A DNA stretch of 64,000 nucleotides from Melastoma dodecandrum (lineage: Eukaryota > Streptophyta > Magnoliopsida > Myrtales > Melastomataceae): the NCBI GenBank assembly GCA_029817715.1, contig JARUPY010000397.1, positions 2,108,001 through 2,172,000 on the forward strand. Reading direction: 5' to 3'. Of this stretch, positions 11,256 through 22,100 are shown one piece after another; within the stretch, counting starts at the first letter, position 1; the number at the start of each line of letters is the position of its first letter. The position numbers were made by a program, and so were the translations under genes. Below the pieces are notes generated by a model. The model was not told the DNA's origin. It saw only the letters and a list, made by a program, of their open reading frames with translations, and did not search any database.

Positions 11256-13326
11256 ATGCCTTCTCCCCCTCCGCCGACACCCTCCGGCTTCTGCCGTGTC
11301 CCCCCCAGGACCTGGCGTGCCTGTGCCGGTGCCTGCGTCCGCATCCCCCCCCTCCTCTCTAGAGTTTTCTACTTCCCCCAGGGCCACCTCGAGCAGCAGT
11401 CTTTCCTCACTGGATCCTCCAATCCCCCCTCATCCTCCTCCGTAGCTGCCTCTCGTCTCCCCCTCCGCGACCCTCGACTCGTCGACCGGGCCGCCCTCCC
11501 CTGCGTGGTGTCTGCCGTGGATTTCATGGCGGACTGCACCACGGACGAGGTGTTCGTTAGGTTCCGACTGCGTCCTGATGCTGGAGGTGGTGGCCCGAGG
11601 GACGGGAAATGCTTCGGAAAGGATGCAGACTACTTCACTCACGAGGATGGGGTGTTCACGTGTGCGAAGATGCTCACGCCCTCTGATGCCAACAACGGAG
11701 GGGGTTTCTCTGTGCCCCGTTCATGTGCCGAAGCGATTTTCCCGATGCTGAACTTTGGCGCCGACCCTCCGGTGCAGGTTCTGGCCATGAGGGACACGAA
11801 CGGAGTGATTTGGAACTTCAGGCACATTTACAGGGGGACACCTCGGAGGCATCTGCTTACGACCGGGTGGAGCAAATTCGTCAACAGCAAGAAGCTCGTC
11901 GCAGGTGACACGGTGATCTTCATGAGGGAAGCTGCATCCGCATCGAAGGAGATGTCTGTAGGCATAAGGAGGGCGTCTAGGGTCGGGGGTGCAACACAAT
12001 GTGCGAGGTGGCGACGGATGATCGGAGGAGAGAGTAATGGCAGCAGTGACAATGAGGAGAGGTCGCCCTATGGGTTGTTTGGGCATTCTAGGGAGGAGGA
12101 GGAGGTAGACTTGGCAATGGAGAAGTGGCTGGCTGGAGAGGAGTTTGAGGTGGTATACTACCCGACAAGAAACCCGGAAGGAGTAGGAACTGCTGCAGAA
12201 TTTGTTATTGTGAGGGAGGCTGTGAAGGCAGCAACCTCCACATACTGGGGAGGTGCAAGAGTAAAGATGGTGCTCGAGTCCGAGGATTGTTCCAGGGTAA
12301 CTGGCCTGCAGGGAACTGTGTCCACAGTCGAGATACCACAGGAAGGAATCTGGAAGGGGTCTCCCTGGCGTATGCTGCAGGTATATGTGGGCACGATCGA
12401 AACTCATGAACAATGAATGGTATTTGTTTGACTGTGTATTACTAGCAAAGATTTGTCATTTCTGCATGCTCCCTGGATTATGTCATGTTGCAGCCTGCAG
12501 ATCTTGGCATGTTTAGTTGGTTCCGTTGTCGTGTTTTGCCTTTATAATGTGGTTTCTGGTAGGAATTCTTAAGATGTGAGGTTAAACTAGAACATTGGGC
12601 ACTGGTTGCTTTCTACAGATTGTGTGGGACGAGCCTGACATTATGAAGGACAAGAAGTACATTAGCCCTTGGCAAGTGCAGGTTGTTGCGCTTGCAGCAC
12701 CACTTCTTCCTGCTTGCTATCAACCGACGTGTAGCTTTACTGTCCAACCTGGATTGCAGACTGATGGTGGTGTGGGTTCACTGTACCCTTGTCCTGATTG
12801 CAGTAACAAGACCGTGGGACACCAAAACCCATCTTTGGTGGACAACAATACTCCCTTAGGCATGCAGGGAGCCAGGCAATATAATCCTAGTGCATTTGGT
12901 TCATTAAGTCACATCAACGGTAATGCTCCTATGCAGCGAGATAATGTCATTGGTGAGGTGTTGCCAGAGTCGGGCAATACTTTGACTGACCTGAATATGG
13001 CCAGTTCCCAGTCTGAGATCTTATCTCCTGATAGCCCAACAGACAGTGTGCAGCCTTTCGGGGTGGAGCGGTTGCACCGTGGGGCGAAGGCAGCAAGACT
13101 TAGTGATGCAGGAGGTGGGTCGTTCCAGCTTTTTGGTCAGATCATCCATGCCAGGCATCCTGTTGAAAATGTTTTGGCTATAGCTACCGGTAAAGAAGGC
13201 AATGGCATGAAAGGGCCCAGTGGACCAGAATGCATCAACCCCCATCTTGGTCTCTCAGCACTTGCTTGCTTTAATGGCATAAAAAGTGGAATTGCCAAGG
13301 GTCAGATGTTGAATAGTGTCCTGTGA
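11256..13326 (+). CDS. ARF17-like: Auxin response factor, ARF10/16/17 clade, without PB1 domain
   Basis: Two exons, 11256-12380 and 12619-13326, joined in phase 0, encode 610 aa. The N-terminus carries WRACAG and SRVFYFPQGHLEQ, the ARF dimerisation flank. A B3 DNA-binding domain follows at about residues 133-226 (CAKMLTPSDAN, FRHIYRGTPRRHLLTTGW, KKLVAGDTVIFMRE). The ancillary ARF domain is at about 298-395 (GSPWRMLQ|IVWDEPD across the intron). The rest is a Ser/Pro/Gly-rich middle region ending with an FQLFG motif and a PVEN stretch, typical of the miR160-regulated repressor clade. The stop comes before any type I/II PB1 domain, as in ARF17. The protein should bind TGTC auxin elements in the nucleus as a repressor. 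The ATG at 11256 is the first that includes the conserved N-terminus. Confidence 0.9.
12858..12878 (+). promoter_or_regulatory. miR160 target site in ARF exon 2
   Basis: The 21 nt contain CAGGGAGCCAGGCA, the core complementary to miR160. Compared with the usual target, only the 5'-most base and one internal A-to-G change (a G:U pair) differ. It encodes GMQGARQ in frame, the conserved peptide context of the site. This implies post-transcriptional control by miR160. Confidence 0.9.
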
Positions 13327-14716
13327 ATGTGACCCTTGCTTGGAGTATGTACAGGTGCGGGTGCTACGCTGCTTATTTATTCCTGCTTAATTATTTGATT
13401 GGTGACATTGTCCATTATAAATTAAGAGCTTGATTTGTTGGTGTTGGTGCATGGAGTTTGATGTGTTCAGCATTTCCCATTTAGTTAAGTAGTTAGCTCT
13501 GCCTTGGACAACAAAAATATCATTGTTGCTGCACATCGTGTGCCGTTTGATTGGATGCTGGCATTGTCTTGTGAGTTAGTTTCAGCAGTTTGATACAATG
13601 TGCTCATTTGTCACTGGCCAACATTTGATGTTGTTTGTCCCCTGATGTTTTAGCGAATGCTCCTGACTCCAGTATAGTCTCCCCCGTGTCCCATGAGGAT
13701 GGGGTTATTCTGGTTCTTACTTCATCAAGGTCAAGTGCCTATATGCATCGTGACCCAATTGTCCTCATCCTTTTTGGAGTTCTCATTCGGTTCCCTGTTC
13801 TTTGTAGGTAAAAGCCTGACTGACCATGTGAAGAGTGCAGCTGCGGCGGCAGAAAAACACTTTTTTTTCTTCCTGATTTGGATTCTTTGAAGCATATGCC
13901 TAATGGTAGGAGTTGAAAACTGGTGAATAGTCTGAATGGATGGTTATTTCTTTTCTGGTGTGCTGCTTTTGATTGCAAGTTTAGGAAATACTTTGTCGGA
14001 TATAAATGACCCATCTAGGAAATTTCACACCTGTTGGACTTTAAAAGCTCAGCGAGTTCCTCCTCCTTTGGAAGGAGCCTGCCCTGTCCCTATCAGGCAA
14101 CAATCTCCTCGAACTCTGTTTAAAAGATGCTTCTGGGTTTTCACTGTATGTGCGTCTGTGTTTCTCTCTCATGCAAAAAGAGAAGAACTTTTTTTGGAGT
14201 GGTTGGGAACAGGGGATTTCACTGTGTGCTGTGTTTGTGTTCGGCATGATTTTCCCCCACCCACCAGAAACCGAAAGGAGATTCCTTTAATATTATTATT
14301 ATTATTATTATTTTGTTCTCATATTCTTCTCCTTCCTTTATATGTCTCATCTGGTGCGGCTAATACTTTTGTCTCTTCCCACTTTTTGTTTTTGTTTTTG
14401 TTGCTGAATCTCTTCCAGTGTCTTGTTATTCCATCGATGAAACTCTCTCCCCACCCCCCTGCTGAGAAGGCGGGCATTGTACCATAAAAAGAAGGCAACA
14501 TCATCCATCTCCTATCATCTGTTTCATCCACTCAGTCAACGCCACGAAAGTATACCCTTACTCCGCGTGATACTCCCTGCCTGAGTAGACTCGGCTCTGG
14601 CCAGAATTAGAGTAACCCGTATACCATTAGTGCCTTGCTCTCTTCGAAACAAAGAAGAAGAAGAAGAAAGGAACAATCACTAGCCAAAAAATACTTAATA
14701 AGTAAGCAGAGCAAAG
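13327..14716. other. ARF 3' region, no further gene seen
   Basis: This probably contains the ARF 3' UTR. It includes an ATT microsatellite at about 14288-14312. Open frames here (such as 13936-14487) have low-complexity, non-homologous products and no splice logic, so I do not call them genes. Confidence 0.4.
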
Positions 14717-14789
14717 CACGCCCAGTGGGACTCGAACCCACAATCGCCTGATTAGAAGTCAGACGCCTTATCCGTTAGGCCATGGGCGC
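14717..14789 (-). tRNA. trnR-UCU: tRNA-Arg (TCT anticodon)
   Basis: The minus strand folds as a 73-nt cloverleaf. The acceptor stem is GCGCCCA with TGGGCGT (first pair G-U), followed by discriminator G. The D arm is GCCTAACGGATAAGGC. The anticodon stem TCTGA/TCAGG encloses loop CTTCTAA with anticodon TCT. The T arm is GTGGG TTCGAGT CCCAC. There is no intron. The internal A and B boxes (TGGCCTAACGG and GGTTCGAGTCC) are intact, so it looks functional and nuclear. Confidence 0.95.
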
Positions 14790-15384
14790 CTTCATACTCC
14801 TCGTTCTAGTCTGTTAACTTTTTATATATATTAACTTCAGATGACATGTCGGTTCATGATCCTCATCACACGAGTTGCTACGATCAACTGAAACAATGAG
14901 GCCGGTTTGTCTAATTTAAATGTTAAACTTGGACAAGCCGAAGAGATGGCAGGATTCTTGGAGTAAGTGGCTGAGAGAATGACCCAAATTCATCGCAGGA
15001 ATGCAGCAAGGGATTGGATCTTTGATGATTCTTTAAGGGACATGATAGTGTTGTGGCTTAGGCCCCAGTACCGATGGATCTTTCTTTACAATAAGCGTCC
15101 CACGTCTTACCAAGCGATGTCGGATTTGTAAACGTGGCAAATCTGATCCCAAATATAATATGAAAGTATATGTAAAGGCTAGCCATTCTTTCCGAGAAGG
15201 TGAGATCGATGGAGAAAAGGCCAAAGTCTGTATCTTACGCTCTCTCGTTGGTAGAAAAATTCCAAAAAAGGATTGGAGCCGTCGTCCATCAGTGCGGGGC
15301 CACCGAGGACTTCAACAGCCACACCACCACCCAAAGTCCTCCATCTCCTTGCCTACCATTCAGCTTCCCCTGATTTACTACATA

Positions 15385-15430
15385 TTCTTGGTCATCACGC
15401 CAAGTCTCGTCACGGACAAGCTATAAAATA
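15385..15430 (+). promoter_or_regulatory. Promoter of small-protein copy 1
   Basis: CTTGGTCATCACG lies near 15388 and a TATA box, CTATAAAATA, at 15421-15430, about 90 bp before the ATG. The CTTGGTCA element recurs upstream of the other two copies. Confidence 0.6.
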
Positions 15431-15518
15431 CGTGTCCTTCCACCCCCATATCTCGTCTCATCCTAGAGTTCCATTTCCACCCACTAAACCCTAACAAGGA
15501 AAGGTGGGTCCAGGTGGG

Positions 15519-15773
15519 ATGGCCGCGGCATATGATTTCGCGGAAGTCTACGTTATGCGGAAGCTTCATAAGGAGAAGATGAACAAGCTACAAGAGGGAA
15601 AGATCGGGCACGAGGATAGGAAGGATGCTCCCGTCAAACCGGGGACTCGAAGCTGGAGATGCTTCTCCGGCTGGTTGTCGAAGAAATCCGGAGGTGGTTC
15701 CAGGGTGGTGCACGTGGAGAAAGTGCGAGATGGAAAAGTGGAAGATGAAGGAAGCAGCCTGAACTTGCATTGA
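15519..15773 (+). CDS. Small basic protein of unknown function, copy 1 (84 aa)
   Basis: This single-exon gene begins MAAAYDFAEVYVMRKLHKE. The N-terminal 35 residues form a charged amphipathic stretch, followed by a Lys/Asp-rich linker and then a Trp-containing motif, CFSGWLSKKSGGGSRVV. There is no signal peptide or membrane segment. The start is the ATG at 15519, because similarity to copy 2 begins exactly there. Small plant proteins starting AxxYGFAExYVMxKLHKE are known to me only as uncharacterised. It has a TATA box and a leader ending CTAAACCCTAAC. Divergence from the 18131 copy is moderate, with conserved ends and a variable middle, which argues for selection on the protein. Confidence 0.75.
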   Translation: MAAAYDFAEVYVMRKLHKEKMNKLQEGKIGHEDRKDAPVKPGTRSWRCFSGWLSKKSGGGSRVVHVEKVRDGKVEDEGSSLNLH

Positions 15774-15978
15774 GCCATGGAGCCAAGTCGTGGTGACGGC
15801 GGCCAGGAAATTTACTGGGCATTATTTTACGACTTTGTCAAATATATATTTTGGCTTTTTTTTGGCATTTGTTTACTATTTTTAAGTGATCTACGTATAT
15901 TAATGTTCCACGTGGTAAAAATATGGAGTTACATTATCTTACTAATCGTTATATTGTTCTCTAATGATGCAACGAATT

Positions 15979-16070
15979 GGACCAATGTCTCTACTTATCC
16001 CATGAAAGTAAGAGTCATGATCATGGACCAATGTTTTTACTTATCCCATGAAAGTAAGAGTCATGATCAT
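15979..16070. repeat. 46-bp tandem duplication
   Basis: A unit beginning GGACCAATGT and ending near GTCATGATCAT occurs twice (15979 and 16025) with two substitutions. It lies in non-coding sequence downstream of small-protein copy 1. Confidence 0.85.
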
Positions 16071-16429
16071 CTTCCAAGTTCAAGCCCAGTTCGAGTAACA
16101 TCAGGAACAAAATCAACATTCAAAGCTCTGGTGGCGATGGAATGCCAGGTTCACAGAGATTTTGCATTCTCTCGTCGGCATCGCTTCTTCGTTGTCTCCC
16201 GTCGAGGAAACTGTGTGCATCGTCTCTGCCACGTAGAAGGAGAGGACACGGGGAGACGGCAATCACGAGGTCTTGTACGAGGTCCAAACTCGTGAATGCC
16301 CGTCGATACTATTCCGCCGGAGATTCTGATGTTGTAACAAACAAAAGTAACCATTTCTTTCTAATATGATTATACCAGTAACACCAATGTATAATTGCAT
16401 CGAGCATGCCACTGTTTAATTTATTTAGA

Positions 16430-17389
16430 TCTCGTTAGATTTGGGGAATATTAAAAAATCTTTTTTCGATGAAACTATATATTTTTCAACCCTACCAGGG
16501 GACGGTTCTTTTGGAGACATTTCGACCAAGAGACAAAGGAGGAGGGTGACTATCAAGATTCAAGCGGAGATAAGAGGAGGTTTCTACTTCTCAGATCGGA
16601 GAATTGAGAGGGCGCTTTTCTTCTTTTTGTCCCTTGCTTTCTATATTGTAACAAATTTATCTAGAACTTGTATTGATGGTTTTTCTCATTATGAACTAAT
16701 TTCGTTTTCTAGGACTTCAATGGAACCTAATGACTTTATTTAACTTTATTTAACGAGTGAATTCATTTTCTTCGTGTTATTCGAATTTGTGTGGTTGTTT
16801 ATCCATATCTTGATCTTAATGCGGTCAACTGCGTGATCACCAATTAGTTAATTTTGGAGACCTATTCGGGCTTGAAAAATTTGTTTAGGTCAAGGCGTGG
16901 ATTGGATAGCCTAAGTTAGCGTCTCGTTGGAAAACAGAGCTAATCCAAAAGGAAAAACTATACCGGATCACCTTAGGTAGCCGTTTAGGGTTGACACATA
17001 ATGGTTTCCCACTAGTTAATTGCCTAAGAATAGAATGATTAGCTCGATACAAGGAATACGTCCTTAGAGCATTCGGGAGAGGCGCAAGGAGATAATCGAA
17101 CCCTAGGTTAATAACTTGAGAATTCGATAACGGGAGAAACGAAGGAACGAGTTGAATAATTCGATAGGGGAGGTTGATAGTCCTAAGCTTTTCTCATTTG
17201 ATTGAATTATCGTTTTTTTTTCTTACATTTATTTTCGATTTCATTCTCATTTTTATTGACTTGACCCCGCTATAGTTATTCGTGTTACCGCTAGGAAGTT
17301 TTCTCTGTGGGAACGACCTGTACTTTCTCTGTCTATAAATTATTTAGGCTTGGTAGAGTATTTTAATTTGTCGCCTTCGATCACTTATT
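16430..17389 (+). mobile_element. Decayed gypsy-type (Athila/Tat-like) LTR remnant
   Basis: About 900 bp of non-coding sequence ends with TCTCTGTGGGAACGACC and then a segment GGTAGAGTATTTTAA followed by TTTGTCGCC and CGATCACTT. In Athila/Tat-type gypsy elements the LTR ends this way, and a primer site resembling TTTGGCGCCGTTGCCGGGG follows. Here the candidate site at about 17367-17385 is heavily mutated. No internal coding region follows, so this would be a truncated element. The left boundary is a guess. Confidence 0.4.
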
Positions 17390-17970
17390 TTATTATATAA
17401 AATTTCTATTAAAACTATAACCAATTATCATTTCGTAAACCAGGCCATGAGATAATTGATAGTAACTTAATGACTTATTTGATAATTTTAATAGCAAAAT
17501 ATTTGAATATGAGCTTATTTCGTATTTTTATTTATTTTTTTAAAATTTATTTTTATTAATAATAATTTTGATTCTAATCTACTAAAAATTATAGTTCACG
17601 TTTCGGAGATGATTGACTGAGTGGTATCGGCGGCGGCGGCTTCCCAGTCGGCTTTTGTCTCGCTTTCCTTGCCAAAGAAAGCCTCAACGTGGAGTCACTG
17701 TCCCCACTGTTTTGTAAATGACGTGTGCACCCTCGATCCCACAACGATTATCATATTGTAAGAGAACAGTTCGATTGAACCCCCCCCAAAGTAAAGCGCT
17801 GAAAAGGTCAGAAGGATCATAGCCGTGCGCTTCAGCCTCCTCCTTGCATGGCCGTTGGATCTTTGTCCACGCACCATATAAGTCCATATTGTTCCATGGA
17901 CTTTCTTGCTTGTCAATTGGCTTTCCTCTTCCTATGTTATCGTCACGTGAATATTACTTGAGGGAATCTT

Positions 17971-18040
17971 TCTTGGTCATCAAGGAAGTGGGTCGTCCCT
18001 CCTCCTCATCATCATCATCGCAAACAGTCTTATAAATAAG
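17971..18040 (+). promoter_or_regulatory. Promoter of small-protein copy 2
   Basis: CTTGGTCATCA (about 17972) and TATA box TATAAATAAG (18031-18040) precede the ATG by 160 and 100 bp, in the same order as upstream of copy 1. A TCA microsatellite lies between them. Confidence 0.6.
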
Positions 18041-18130
18041 CCACTTCTCGAGATCCACATCTCTCACTTCTATCCCCACAACCACAGACCAAACCCTACT
18101 ATTTGTTCCCCCTCTTTGATCCTTAGAGAA

Positions 18131-18373
18131 ATGGCAGCCGCTTACGGTTTCGCGGAAGTTTACGTGATGAGGAAGCTTCACGAAGAGAGGATTAAGGAGA
18201 AGGTAGAGGTGAAGGAAGATCAGGAGGATGAAAGGATTGCCCAGGGTATTGCCCCGGCCAGACTGAAGGGCCGAAGTCGGGGCAGCTTCTCCGTCTGGTT
18301 GTCGAAGAAATCGAGGCGGGGTTCCTGTGTTGTGTATGCCGAACAAGAGCATGGGGAGATGCAGCCGAACTGA
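18131..18373 (+). CDS. Small basic protein of unknown function, copy 2 (80 aa)
   Basis: Tandem paralogue of the 15519 gene on the same strand. It opens MAAAYGFAEVYVMRKLHEE, continues with a Glu/Lys-rich middle, and ends with FSVWLSKKSRRGSCVVYAE and a short acidic tail. The ATG at 18131 has purine-rich context (GAGAAATGG). Differences from copy 1 concentrate in the middle linker, while the N-terminal block and the SGWLSKKS/SVWLSKKS block are kept. There is no intron, signal peptide or transmembrane segment. Function is unknown. Confidence 0.75.
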   Translation: MAAAYGFAEVYVMRKLHEERIKEKVEVKEDQEDERIAQGIAPARLKGRSRGSFSVWLSKKSRRGSCVVYAEQEHGEMQPN

Positions 18374-18777
18374 GATTTTTTTTTTTTTTGAAATTATATA
18401 TCATTATTTGATTAACTTGTTGATTTTGAAAGGCGTGCGCTGTGTGTACATTCCCATCGCATGGAGAATTATTGAATTGCGTTAAGATTTGTCAAAATGG
18501 AGCGAGTTCATCAGCGACGTCACGAGGACCTCAATTCGTAACCGTCTTCAACCCTAATCTACGATGAAAGCCGGGGAAACGAACATCGCCTCAACTAACG
18601 GAGCAATGGACGACGACTTGCTCAAATTCATCTCTCGATTTACCATGTCAGGGTGCTTAATACCTCCACACTATGATCACCCTAATATTTTGATCTCGGA
18701 GGTTTCGGATTAGAACCCACCACGAAGGTCCTCTTTGTGCTTTTTCTTCCCATTCTGCATCATGTGATTATTCTGAT
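18374..18777. other. Spacer between copies 2 and 3
   Basis: No gene seen. It opens with a T10 tract just after the stop of copy 2 and otherwise holds decayed non-coding sequence. Confidence 0.4.
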
Positions 18778-18880
18778 CCTTGGTCAAGTAAAGCCAAGTC
18801 GCGGACGACCTATACCTACGTCCTTCACCCCCTCGTCTCATCCCCCAGACCTCCATTCCCATCAACTAAACCCTACGGGG

Positions 18881-19114
18881 GAGGCGGCGTATGGTTTTGT
18901 GGAAGTCTAGGTGATGCAGAAGCTTCAGAAGGAGGAGATGAAGAAGTTAGAAGAGAAAACGATCAGGCACGGGGACCCTCCCGTCAAACCGAAGACTGGA
19001 AGCCAGTGAGTGGTGGTTGTCGACGAAATCAAGACGTGGTTCCCGGAGTGAGTGTGGAACAAGTGCGGGATGGGAAAGGAGACGGACGAGGGAAGCAACC
19101 CGACTTTGCTTTGA
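18881..19114 (+). pseudogene. Dead third copy of the small-protein family
   Basis: The sequence aligns along its whole length with copy 1, including the stop context TTGAACCATGGAGCCA versus TTGAGCCATGGAGCCA. It is inactivated: the ATG is replaced by GAG at 18881, the Tyr codon of EVYVM has become TAG, and frameshifts follow in the middle. The upstream CTTGGTCA element is kept (about 18778) but the TATA box is degraded to CTATACC. Similarity continues about 200 bp into the 3' flank, matching the flank of copy 1, so it arose by segmental duplication of copy 1. Confidence 0.85.
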
Positions 19115-22100
19115 ACCATGGAGCCAGCCAATTGCATTTGTTTGTTAAAACGGTGATTTAGAAGAAAATAATATAGGGATTGGGTCATCAGTGACGTCAG
19201 TACGACAGTGATGCAATTATATGGACCCGTTTTATATCCAATCATCTTCAAGTTCGGACCTACTTCCAAGGAACGTTGGCACCAAAATCAGCATCCGAAG
19301 CCAGCCTATAAGATCACGTTTAGGACTATGTCTTTCCTGACGGATAACAAGTTTCGTGGCGTGCTGCCGCGAGAGGTTCAAACGGAGAAGTCCCACAAAG
19401 CAGATGGGGCAAGAGCTAGGGGCTGAAAGTGATACAAGGATGTTCGTCGCTTTACCCGCATCCGTCGCTTCGCCCGCATCTCAACCAACGTCACTTGTTG
19501 GAGGCCTCAATTTGCTGGTCATTGTACGCGCGCTCTCCAGCCTACTTCAGACCGACGGTTTTTAGACCGCGGTAGATTCAACCAAACACGGTTTGTTACA
19601 CGCGCCTTCGAGTAATCTCTGGTCTTTGATATCCGCCTTGTCGGAGTATCGCATCTCTCGATCGGTGTTCATGCAAACCCAACAAGAAGGTGGGAAAAAT
19701 AGTGATGAAAATGGTCAGAAAATTCCAATTAAGACATACCAAATAATTAAAATTGTCTAGGTAAGTAAGAGTGATATTCACGGGGCGTTGTATGGCCCGT
19801 TGATGTCGATCTTGCACGATGTTAGAGGGAAATGTCCTTTGGTAGAGAGATCTCAGCTGTTTCACATGCAAAACAAAGAGAATAGTAGAGAGCAACGCCA
19901 TTACTATCGATTAAATTTGAACGAAATTCAATCGAATTGGATTGGTAAGGCATGACTTACCGTTTGAGAGAGGGGAATCGAGTCGACTTGTGATCTTTTT
20001 GAGAATATCCTAAATGGCTAGAGAGAGTGGTTCCATGTCCACTCCATAGATCTATACATGTTATGAACCCTACAAAACTGAAGGAAATGTTCGAAGCGTA
20101 CAATCAAAGAGACAAACATAAGTAGTTATGTCATCGAAAGGATGAGAATCTAACCATTCACTAAGTAAAAAGATTAATGACAAGCATGCTTGCCAAATTT
20201 GACAAAAATCTAATGGTGGGATCTTGTTCCACAAGGCAAAGAAAAGTTTAGCTAATCTTCGACCGTTTCCTCGAATTGCCACAAACGGACGATGATTAAA
20301 AAATTCATAACTTATCGTAAACTTATCCAAAATTGATGAAATTTTACCAGAAGCTAGAGAACTTAAGATTTATTCAGCATGCCAAATTTTAAGAAAAGAC
20401 AACGTTTGTGTGCTGCCAGTAAAGTGATAAATGTGGCTGTTCAAACTGGACATGTTCCAGTCGGACAGCTTATAGGGGTGTGTTTGACCCCATTGACCAT
20501 GTGTTTAAGTTCTCAAAATGAGAAATATAAAATATAAAAATTGTAAAGGATTGAATATCCTAACTCTAGGTTCTGACTTTAGTCCATTCCGAGTTTAGAT
20601 GGGCAAGTTATGTCTTCTTATACACAGACCACTCATCCTACCGCTGGAAGGTAAGTGGCAGGGGAGGACCTTGTTTTCCTTGAATTTTTAGACCAATTAG
20701 ATGGACCCAAATGTGAAAACTCAAAAGAGTAAAGTTGTAGAAAAATGAAATATGGTTCTATAGACACTAATTTCATAAAATTCCAATGCGTGGTGTGAAA
20801 TGTAAGTGATTTTTTTTTCAGCTATTCTTGTCTGTGCAGGGTGCACTCGCGTTTTTGTGTCCACTGTACTCAGCTAGTGATATGAGCAGATTTTATTGTT
20901 CGAATGAAAATTTTCAAAACATGAAAGATTAGGCCAATAAAAGAGGTATCTAATTAACAAATATCAGGTGAAATGGAGCCTTGGTGTTAAAGTTGTGTCC
21001 AGAAAACCGAGGCTAACTCATAGTCCAATTTTCAATGGACAACAGTCAACCGAAGATGCCTTAAATGAAGAAGTTCAAAACACGAAAGTTTTAGATAACT
21101 GAAAATGGGAGTGATAGCAAGTAGTTTCAGGCAGATCCAAGCTACACGGATAAAGTTATGCGCCACGGAGTACGACTGCTGCCTCGCAGATGCACGAAAC
21201 AGGTCAGTTTTACTCGTCGATGTTCAAGGACCAAAAACGTCAGTTAAACATGTTTTTTTGGGAAAGGGGTCAACATGAAAGTTGTTTCTCATCAAGAAAG
21301 AGATCCAAAGAGTCTAAAAATCAGCTCAATCCATGTAATTAGTGAAGAGTTGTGTATAAAAAACTCGAAGCAGCGACAGCAGCGACGGGCATGTAAACTT
21401 CAGCATGCACTCCTCCAAAGAATTGGCCATAACTCAGGCTATACATGTTCAATTTCGACGTACAAACTATCCACATGACCAGGAAAGAGAAAGGAAGAGG
21501 ATAGACCTAAGTTAGCTCGGTTCCGTCGCTGGACGGAAGAGCAGCACCTCTGGGAACGGACTGCCGACACCTTGTTTAGAGCGGACTGTCGTTGTTCGTT
21601 CTCGTTTGTCGAAGCTTGTAGTCCATCTCGAGACTATTCATGAAGCTTCTCCCACCTTAATCTGACCTGTGCAGATCACTAAACGTGTTAGAATACAAAA
21701 TGACTTCTCACGGCATGTAGACGCAGCCGCGAGAAGTGGTGTCCGCCTTCGTCGTTAGCAAGGGGAGGGGGGTGTTGTTGACGTTGTCCGTCTTCGAAGG
21801 GGCCTGCAGCTGCTGCTACGCTAGTCGTGGCCTCCTCTCGCCAGCGGGGAGACGCCTTGCCAAGGTGGAGGTTGCTCCACCGTTAACGTTGACGTGGTTC
21901 CACGTCGTGGCTGGGTGGTTGGGCTGAGATGGTCTAGAGGGGGGCTTTGCTGGGGAAAACACCGTAGAAGGGAGATGGGTGTGGGAGGAGAAGGCAACCA
22001 AGAAGAAGAGCATGAAGATCGGGGGAGAAGATCGTCTGTCCCCTGATTGTGATTCCCCCTCCCTTTTTAACCCACGTTACTCGCCCCCTCATAAAAGAAC

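Noticed and set aside
11721..12413. 230-codon minus-strand frame
   Set aside because: Antisense shadow of the GC-rich ARF exon; the + strand product has clear B3 and ARF motifs.
13936..14487. 183-codon + frame downstream of the ARF as a C-terminal exon
   Set aside because: Low-complexity hydrophobic text with no PB1 similarity.
15979..16070. CRISPR-like repeats
   Set aside because: Simple tandem duplication in a plant genome; no spacer-repeat pattern anywhere in the window.
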